Positions 15,531 through 20,397 of a stretch of 20,397 nt of DNA are shown in pieces (position 1 is the stretch's first letter; the number at the start of each line of letters is the position of its first letter). The DNA lies in assembly GCA_038230595.1 (NCBI GenBank), contig JBBRMY010000032.1, forward strand, positions 1-20,397, in the 5' to 3' direction. Position numbers and translations under genes: made by a program. The notes beneath the pieces are model-generated. The model did not search any database. It was not told the DNA's origin and saw only the letters and a program-made list of their open reading frames with translations. Source of the DNA: JBBRMY01 sp038230595. GTDB taxonomy: Bacteria > Bacteroidota > Ignavibacteria > Tepidaquicellales > Tepidaquicellaceae.

Positions 15531-16750
15531 TACTTTGTATTAATTGAAAATATTTTATCCAATATCTTATTCCCTGCATCATACTTTGACATCTTTTCAA
15601 GCTTTTCAGCTTTATCCTTGGTGATCAGTGTAATTATATTTGTATCGGATCCAAATCCTGCTCCTTCAATTTTTGCATTATTTGAAACTATAAGATCAAG
15701 ATTTTTTGAGACTAGCTTTTTCTTAGCATTCTCGATTTCATTATCAGTTTCAAGGGCAAAGCCAACAAGCATGAAGCCATTTTTATTCTCTCCAAGATAT
15801 TTTAAAATATCAACAGACATTTCCATTTCAAGATCAAGCTTTCCGTTCAGTTTTTCTTTTTTTATTTTTGAACTGCTCATAGAAACAGGCTTAAGATCTT
15901 CAACTGCTGCTGTCATTATAACAGCATCTGTCTTACTGATATTATTTTTAACAGCGTCCAGCATCTCATCTGCAGTGAGGACATCTATTCTTTTTATGTT
16001 TTCAGATGAAGTCAGATCAACAGGTCCGGTTATCAGAGTTACATCTGCTCCGCGTTCTTCAGCAGCTTTAGCAAGCTGAAATCCCATCTTACCTGTGGAG
16101 CCATTTGAGATGAATCGAACAGGGTCTATATATTCACGGGTTGGACCGGCGGTAATTAATATTTTTTTTCCTTTAAGATCTTTTGAACGTTCAAAATATT
16201 TTTTAATGTTCGTAACGATCTCTTCAGGTTCTGCCATACGTCCCATTCCATGTATTCCGCTTGCAAGCTCTCCTTCAGTAGGCTCAATAATTCTAAATCC
16301 TTTTTGGGAAAGCTTTAAAATATTTTCCTGAGTTGTTGAATTCTTATACATATCATCGTCCATTGTCGGAGCGATAATGATATCACATTTAGCTGCGCAT
16401 ACTGCTGTCAACAGAAAATTATCAGAAATGCCCTGAACTATCTTGCCAATTGTATTTGCAGTGGCAGGAGCAATAACAAACAGATCTGCCCATAAGCCAA
16501 GATCAACATGCCAGGTACTTGTATCAATAGTCTCTGCATTACTAACATCACCTTCCGGGAACATATTTATCGTTACTTTATTTTTTGACAAAGCAGCAAG
16601 AGTTACAGGTGAGACAAAGTTAACAGAGGAAGGAGTCATAACAACTCTGACATCTGCTCCTTCTTTAACAAGCATTCTGACAAGATAGCAGCATTTATAT
16701 GCAGCTATACCTCCTGAGATACCTAATAGTATTTTTTTTCCTTTGAGCAA
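15530..16750 (-). CDS. coaBC: Bifunctional phosphopantothenoylcysteine decarboxylase / phosphopantothenate-cysteine ligase
   Basis: Fusion enzyme of coenzyme A synthesis: the ligase part (CoaB) joins phosphopantothenate and cysteine using CTP, and the flavin-dependent part (CoaC) decarboxylates the product. At 406 aa it is full length. CoaC (1-185) shows the flavin-binding ISGGIAAYK (11-19), catalytic His81 and PTMDDDMY (128-135), a variant of PxMNxxM with Asp. Ser164 in ELASG replaces the lid Cys of E. coli; as I recall, both variants also occur in other bacteria. CoaB (190-405) shows ITAGPTREYIDPVR (199-212), ISNGSTGKMG (214-223) and KIKKEK (295-300). The start appears to be TTG; no ATG lies upstream in frame, and the protein N-terminus at that codon fits the family. 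First gene after the 16799-16830 hairpin. Confidence 0.95.
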   Translation of the reverse strand: MLKGKKILLGISGGIAAYKCCYLVRMLVKEGADVRVVMTPSSVNFVSPVTLAALSKNKVTINMFPEGDVSNAETIDTSTWHVDLGLWADLFVIAPATANTIGKIVQGISDNFLLTAVCAAKCDIIIAPTMDDDMYKNSTTQENILKLSQKGFRIIEPTEGELASGIHGMGRMAEPEEIVTNIKKYFERSKDLKGKKILITAGPTREYIDPVRFISNGSTGKMGFQLAKAAEERGADVTLITGPVDLTSSENIKRIDVLTADEMLDAVKNNISKTDAVIMTAAVEDLKPVSMSSSKIKKEKLNGKLDLEMEMSVDILKYLGENKNGFMLVGFALETDNEIENAKKKLVSKNLDLIVSNNAKIEGAGFGSDTNIITLITKDKAEKLEKMSKYDAGNKILDKIFSINTK

Positions 16751-16798
16751 AAGTGCAGGCTTTAAAGTATTGAGTAGTAAAAACGATGTTAAATAAAA

Positions 16799-16830
16799 AA
16801 TACTTATTATCTGTTCCGATAATAAGTATT
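16799..16830 (-). terminator. Rho-independent terminator after rpoZ
   Basis: Perfect 13-bp inverted repeat (AATACTTATTATC, 16799-16811, with 16818-16830) around a 6-nt loop. On the minus strand the stem is followed by TTTTTTATTT, partly from the stem itself, and preceded by an A run. It separates rpoZ from coaBC, which start about 110 bp apart from the rpoZ stop, and implies a separate promoter for coaBC in 16751-16798. The stem is AT-rich, so termination may be partial. Confidence 0.75.
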
Positions 16831-16859
16831 AATTTTTTACAGCAAAAAAAAGGAATATT

Positions 16860-17150
16860 CTATTCTTCTTCTCTGATCCTGAACGCAAGCTTATCGTCCA
16901 TCATTTCTTTTGTTGCAACAAGAGTAGGCTTTTCTCTGTCTTCAAACTCCAGAGAGATCTTTAATTTATCCTGATTCATCGTTGTATCATCTTCCTGGCC
17001 TTTTGTTACAACCGGCTCAAGTCTTTGATTGAATTCAAGCTTTGTTTCATCATTGATCTGTCTTGCTCTTTTTGAAGCAATAACAACAGCTTCATATACA
17101 TTTTTTGCTTTTGATTCGAATTTTTCGATATCTAAAGTTTGAATTGCCAT
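16860..17150 (-). CDS. rpoZ: DNA-directed RNA polymerase omega subunit
   Basis: 96-aa omega subunit (RpoZ/Rpb6 family), which helps assembly of the beta' subunit into RNA polymerase. The conserved NVYEAVVIASKRARQIND segment (17-34) carries the family signature, with a basic helix RAR and the following acidic patch. The C-terminal half is charged and variable. It has the one good Shine-Dalgarno candidate I saw here, AGGAG nine bases before the ATG, overlapping the gmk stop codon. It lies 12 bp after gmk, the usual gmk-rpoZ order, and is the last gene before a terminator. Confidence 0.9.
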   Translation of the reverse strand: MAIQTLDIEKFESKAKNVYEAVVIASKRARQINDETKLEFNQRLEPVVTKGQEDDTTMNQDKLKISLEFEDREKPTLVATKEMMDDKLAFRIREEE

Positions 17151-17162
17151 TTTAATGTGCTC

Positions 17163-17723
17163 CTATTTAATTGTTTTATATTCTCGGATTATTTCCTGGA
17201 CTTGCTTTACTGCGTGATCAAGATCATCATTTATTACAACTTTATCAAACTGATCTGCTTTATTTAACTCATAATTATACTTATCGAAGCGCTCTTTAAT
17301 TTCGCTTTCGCTCTCGGTAGCACGGTTTATGAGTCTATCTTTTAAAGTATCAATATCCGGCGGCATAATAAAGACCAATATTGTGTCTTCTTTATAGAGT
17401 TTTTTGATGGAAAGAGCTCCATTTACGTCGACATCAAATATCACATTTTTGCCCTCTTTGAGGCTTTTATCAATAAAAGACTTCAAAGTGCCGTAATAAT
17501 GACCTCCATAAACCTGTTCATATTCGGCAAGCTCATTATTTTTAATTCTTTGCTCAAAATCTTCTTTACTGATAAAATAATAATCAACTCCGTCAACTTC
17601 CTTTCCTCTTCCTTTTCTTGTTGTAGCAGAAATAGAAAAAATAATGTCAGGGTCCCGCTTTGTTACTTCATTTACTATAGTTGTCTTGCCTGCGCCTGAA
17701 GGAGCTGAAACTACAAAGAGCAT
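17163..17723 (-). CDS. gmk: Guanylate kinase
   Basis: Cytoplasmic enzyme that converts GMP (and dGMP) to GDP with ATP. 186 aa, within the normal range. The P-loop SAPSGAGKTT (6-15) is followed by the GMP-binding segment with SATTRKGRGKEVDG (32-45) and YYF, and by YGGHYYGT (71-78). The lid and core are complete to the C-terminal helix. It sits 6 bp after yicC and 12 bp before rpoZ; this yicC-gmk-rpoZ order is widespread in bacteria and supports co-transcription. Confidence 0.97.
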   Translation of the reverse strand: MLFVVSAPSGAGKTTIVNEVTKRDPDIIFSISATTRKGRGKEVDGVDYYFISKEDFEQRIKNNELAEYEQVYGGHYYGTLKSFIDKSLKEGKNVIFDVDVNGALSIKKLYKEDTILVFIMPPDIDTLKDRLINRATESESEIKERFDKYNYELNKADQFDKVVINDDLDHAVKQVQEIIREYKTIK

Positions 17724-17729
17724 ATTATT

Positions 17730-18608
17730 TTATTCAATGTTTTGTAATTGTTCTCTTATCTTTTCGAGCTCTTCTTTTAGCTGAGAAACTTTCTGAGAAA
17801 TAACTGCATCAGATGATTTTGAAGCCATAGTGTTAATTTCACGATTTATCTCCTGAACAAGAAAATTAAGCCTTCTTCCGGCAAGCTCATTCGACAATGC
17901 AAATTCCCTGAAATATTTTGTATGACTTTTCAGTCTTACATACTCTTCACTGATATCAAGCTTTTCGGAAAGCATAACAATTTCCTGTTCAAGCCTGTGC
18001 TCATCAACCATAGTTCTGTCTGTTAAAAGTATACTCATTTTTGCAGAAAGCTTTTCTCTTTCTTCCGGTATCCTCTGATTAGAAATTGCAACTATCTTGT
18101 CAGATTCTGTATCTATCAGTTCAACTCTACCGAGAATATCAGATTTCAATGAATCACCTTCCATCTGCTTCATTCGGATAAGATCATCCAATGCTTTATT
18201 AAGAAGATTAAGAACAAAAGTAAACTCTTCATCCTCTGATTCATTTTCTTTTTCCTTTACGAAATGATCTGAGAATTTCAAAATATGGTCCAGCGTGATC
18301 TTTTCTTTTGATTTGATCTGTTTTCTGATATCCTTTATATAATTCGCATAGAACTTTACAGATTCATTATCAACTTTTATCTGCTCATCCTTTTCCAAAG
18401 AATCCGTAGTAATACCTATGCTTATCTTACCTCTCGAGATCTTTTTTCTTACCAATTCCTTGATCTCGTATTCCTTGTTCATCAGATTTTTTGGAGTTCG
18501 AAGAGCTATCTCACAAAATTTGTTGTTAATAGATCTGAGCTCAATGGAGTAATTCTTTTTGTTGAATTCTCCTTCAGCTCTTCCGTAACCGGTCATGCTA
18601 ATTATCAT
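17730..18608 (-). CDS. yicC: YicC/YloC-family endoribonuclease
   Basis: 292-aa YicC-family protein. E. coli YicC is an endoribonuclease linked to small-RNA turnover, and the family shares an N-terminal YicC domain and a C-terminal DUF1732 domain. The N-terminus SMTGYGRAEG (4-13) is diagnostic. The C-terminal region has GRRLNFLVQE and REINTMASKSSD, the typical DUF1732 signature, ending in a coiled-coil segment. The start ATG overlaps the TGA of the LOG gene (ATGA). A second ATG at codon 5 would give the more usual short N-terminus. Next to gmk, as in many phyla. Confidence 0.93.
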   Translation of the reverse strand: MIISMTGYGRAEGEFNKKNYSIELRSINNKFCEIALRTPKNLMNKEYEIKELVRKKISRGKISIGITTDSLEKDEQIKVDNESVKFYANYIKDIRKQIKSKEKITLDHILKFSDHFVKEKENESEDEEFTFVLNLLNKALDDLIRMKQMEGDSLKSDILGRVELIDTESDKIVAISNQRIPEEREKLSAKMSILLTDRTMVDEHRLEQEIVMLSEKLDISEEYVRLKSHTKYFREFALSNELAGRRLNFLVQEINREINTMASKSSDAVISQKVSQLKEELEKIREQLQNIE

Positions 18609-19489
18609 GCGCTTGAATTTTTATTTTCTTTTACTGTATTGCCGTAAACACTTACAGGAAGCTTTTTAGTCAGATAATTATAAGCTTCATCCACTGTCTC
18701 AACGAATTTCATAAGACTTAGATCTTTTTTTGAGATCATATTCATTTCAGCCAACATATCAAAATTAATTATTTTATTCCAGTATTCTTTTCCGAAAATT
18801 ACGATCAATATTTTTTTATGCAGCTTTTTAGTCTGAACAAGTGTAAGGATCTCCATAAGCTCATCAAGAGTTCCAAATCCACCAGGCATTATAATCAAAG
18901 CTTTAGCTGGGTATGCAAACCAGAATTTTCGCATGAAGAAATAATGAAATTCAAAATTCAATGCATGGGAAATATAAGGGTTAGGAAATTGCTCGAACGG
19001 GAGTGATATATTAAGTCCCATTGATAATCCGCCTGCCTGCTTTGCGCCTTTATTTGCAGCTTCCATAATTCCCGGTCCGCCGCCGGAACAAACCACAAAT
19101 TTACTATCATACTTCAAAGCCATAGACCATTCAGTCAGTCTTTTTGAAAGTTCAACTGTTGCTTCATAGTATTTTGACATTTCAAGATCCATCTCTGCTG
19201 AATGAAGCAGATGCTTTCCCATTCTGTCGTTCTTAACTATTCCTTTAACCATTTTAAGATCTTTCACCGCATTGATCTTATTCTTAATTCTTGCCGAACC
19301 AAAGAATACAATTGTGTGATCGATCTTCAGCTTCCTGAATCTTAAAAGCGGTTCTTCATACTCACTAAGGATCCTTATACTTCTTGCTTCCGGAGAATTT
19401 AAGAACTTTAGATCTTCATAAGCTTTTGGAGCCTTTTGAGGAAACTTTTTTATTTTTATGGGTGGAGCTTTTACAATCTTCTTTTTCAA
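18605..19489 (-). CDS. LOG-family protein (TIGR00730-like, lysine decarboxylase-like fold)
   Basis: 294-aa Rossmann-fold protein of the LOG family; characterised members release cytokinin bases from nucleotide monophosphates or hydrolyse purine nucleotides (PpnN-like). Signatures are SGGGPGIMEAANKGA (135-149) and PGGFGTLDE (202-210), with Arg187 in FMRKFW. The length exceeds short LOG proteins (about 190 aa) because of an N-terminal extension of about 60 residues, basic at its very start, and a helical insertion at about 70-125. The substrate here cannot be predicted beyond a nucleotide 5'-monophosphate. The start appears to be TTG, inside TTGA with the SDR stop, a 4-bp overlap that suggests coupled translation. 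Confidence 0.9.
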   Translation of the reverse strand: MKKKIVKAPPIKIKKFPQKAPKAYEDLKFLNSPEARSIRILSEYEEPLLRFRKLKIDHTIVFFGSARIKNKINAVKDLKMVKGIVKNDRMGKHLLHSAEMDLEMSKYYEATVELSKRLTEWSMALKYDSKFVVCSGGGPGIMEAANKGAKQAGGLSMGLNISLPFEQFPNPYISHALNFEFHYFFMRKFWFAYPAKALIIMPGGFGTLDELMEILTLVQTKKLHKKILIVIFGKEYWNKIINFDMLAEMNMISKKDLSLMKFVETVDEAYNYLTKKLPVSVYGNTVKENKNSSA

Positions 19490-20226
19490 ATATTTACTGA
19501 CCTTCCTCCGTCAACTGCTATTATCTGCCCTGTGATATATTTATTCTCAGTAACCAGATATTTTATAACCGAGCTAATATCTTTTGTTTCACCGAATTTT
19601 TTCATAGGATATTTAATAGTATCATCTTTGTCAAAATTATCATTCTCATCTTCACCTGTAAGGATCGTTCCGGGGGCAATGGCATTAACTAAAATTTTTG
19701 GGGCTAACTTTACTGAAAGTAATTTAGTTAGCTTAATAACACCGGCTTTCGTAATACCATAATTCATAAAACCCGTCCAGTTCAGAATTCCTCCTAGAGA
19801 AGCCATATTAATTATATGATTAATTTCGGAATCATTTATCTTCATCATCTTTGCTGCAGACTGAGCGCAAAAGAAACAGCTTTTAAGATTTATGTTTATA
19901 AATTTATCGAAAAACTTTTCATCTACTTCAAAAAAATCTTTTCCTTCAAAAATTGCCGCATTATTAATAAGGACATTCAGGTCTTTGTATTCATACTGAA
20001 TATTATAAAACATACTTCTTATCTCTTCAACCTTTGAAAGATCAGCCTTAAATATTTTAACATCAGCATTCAGCTTTGATATTTCATTGGCTGTATCTTC
20101 AACTTTTTCCTTGTCAGAATTATTGTAATGAAGAGCAATATCAAATCCCGCACCTGCAAGCTCGAGAGCAGTAAATTTACCAAGTCTTTTAGCGGAACCG
20201 GTAATTAATGCGATCTTTTTTTTCAA
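19486..20226 (-). CDS. Short-chain dehydrogenase/reductase, pteridine-reductase-like
   Basis: 246-aa classical SDR, an NAD(P)H-dependent oxidoreductase of the cytoplasm. The cofactor motif TGSAKRLG (9-16) has the Lys-Arg form seen in PTR1/FolM pteridine reductases, followed by ALHYNNS (31-37), which also fits an NADPH-preferring member. NNA is at 88-90, the catalytic residues are Ser143 and the YGITK motif (Tyr156, Lys160), and IAPG at 183-186 precedes the substrate loop. The C-terminal VDGG (238-241) is typical. Dihydropteridine or dihydrofolate reduction is a reasonable guess, but 3-oxoacyl reductase-like activity cannot be excluded. The start appears to be TTG. First gene of the minus-strand operon. 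Confidence 0.85.
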   Translation of the reverse strand: MKKKIALITGSAKRLGKFTALELAGAGFDIALHYNNSDKEKVEDTANEISKLNADVKIFKADLSKVEEIRSMFYNIQYEYKDLNVLINNAAIFEGKDFFEVDEKFFDKFININLKSCFFCAQSAAKMMKINDSEINHIINMASLGGILNWTGFMNYGITKAGVIKLTKLLSVKLAPKILVNAIAPGTILTGEDENDNFDKDDTIKYPMKKFGETKDISSVIKYLVTENKYITGQIIAVDGGRSVNI

Positions 20227-20266
20227 TATTACTTAATATGAATGTATACGATGAAGGAATATATCC

Positions 20267-20298
20267 TGAATAATTAAAATAGCTATTTTAATTATTCA
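20267..20298. repeat. Perfect 32-bp palindrome upstream of the SDR operon
   Basis: TGAATAATTAAAATAG at 20267-20282 is followed directly by its exact reverse complement. It lies about 40 bp upstream of the first gene of the minus-strand operon. It may be a terminator of a gene beyond the right edge or an operator for a dimeric repressor; there is no clear T run outside the stem. The remaining bases to 20397 show no gene I can support. Confidence 0.55.
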
Positions 20299-20397
20299 AT
20301 TATAGGTATTTGAATGCGTAAAAATAATTTTACTAACGAATCAAGTAAATTAATTTAGATTGGGTGAGTCCGATCACGATGATCGTTCTTAAAATTA

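Noticed and set aside
15618..16079. 153-codon plus-strand open frame opposite coaBC
   Set aside because: Low-complexity Ser/Ile/Phe-rich translation, wholly antisense to a well-conserved gene; a shadow frame.
11291..16750. Defence island or mobile element built on the helicase, glycosylase, hydrolase and kinase
   Set aside because: DnaB, UDG and CoaBC are standard housekeeping forms in a common order, with no integrase, repeats or composition change.
19436..19762. 108-codon plus-strand open frame opposite the SDR and LOG genes
   Set aside because: Antisense to two recognised genes, no family features and no leader signal.
20364..20397. Possible gene start at the right edge (GTG AGT CCG ATC ...) or small hairpin CGATCA-CGA-TGATCG
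   Set aside because: Only 11 codons are visible and the 6-bp stem is short; no basis to call either.

Overview
The window is AT-rich chromosomal DNA (about one third G+C by eye) of an FCB-group bacterium, most likely Ignavibacteriota or a close Bacteroidota/Chlorobi relative. This is inferred from several features: a PorV/PorQ-family outer-membrane barrel, DUF1460, a split transketolase N-terminal half, A-rich leaders mostly without Shine-Dalgarno sequences, and the gene order yicC-gmk-rpoZ-coaBC-udg-dnaB. I see no rRNA, tRNA, CRISPR array, transposase or phage gene. No gene-free stretch exceeds 300 bases.

Layout. Bases 1-226 hold no gene I can support. A plus-strand ComEC DNA-uptake channel (227-2695) converges on a minus-strand secreted protein of unknown function (2754-4634), with a GC-rich hairpin between them. 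Divergent from the latter, on the plus strand, are peptidase T (4743-5993), a putative lipoprotein (6075-6932) and a PorV-like outer-membrane protein (7161-8174). That stretch closes with a perfect 36-bp palindromic terminator at 8212-8247. On the minus strand follow a transketolase N-terminal subunit and a divergent PlsY that overlap by 23 bp, and a secreted DUF1460 amidase-like protein. A plus-strand GNAT acetyltransferase (10830-11285) is divergent from the DUF1460 gene and convergent with the next operon.

From 20226 down to 11291 everything is on the minus strand and very tightly packed. The first operon is SDR reductase, LOG-family protein, YicC, guanylate kinase and RpoZ, ended by a hairpin at 16799-16830. 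The second is CoaBC, family-4 uracil-DNA glycosylase, DnaB, an RsbQ-like alpha/beta hydrolase and a PAS histidine kinase. Junctions are from 4-bp overlaps to 28-bp gaps, so co-transcription is likely. At least five starts appear to be TTG.

Most of the window is housekeeping: nucleotide and CoA synthesis, replication, repair, RNA polymerase and phospholipid synthesis. The most interesting item is the last pair of the second operon. It looks like the RsbQ/RsbP energy-stress sensing module of Bacillus, with the PAS domain wired to a histidine kinase instead of a PP2C phosphatase. Other points are a family-4 UDG lacking one canonical Fe-S cysteine, an orphan transketolase half, a PlsY with altered signature motifs, and a short CGCAAAG-type repeat. 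I found no clearly new multi-gene defence or mobile system.
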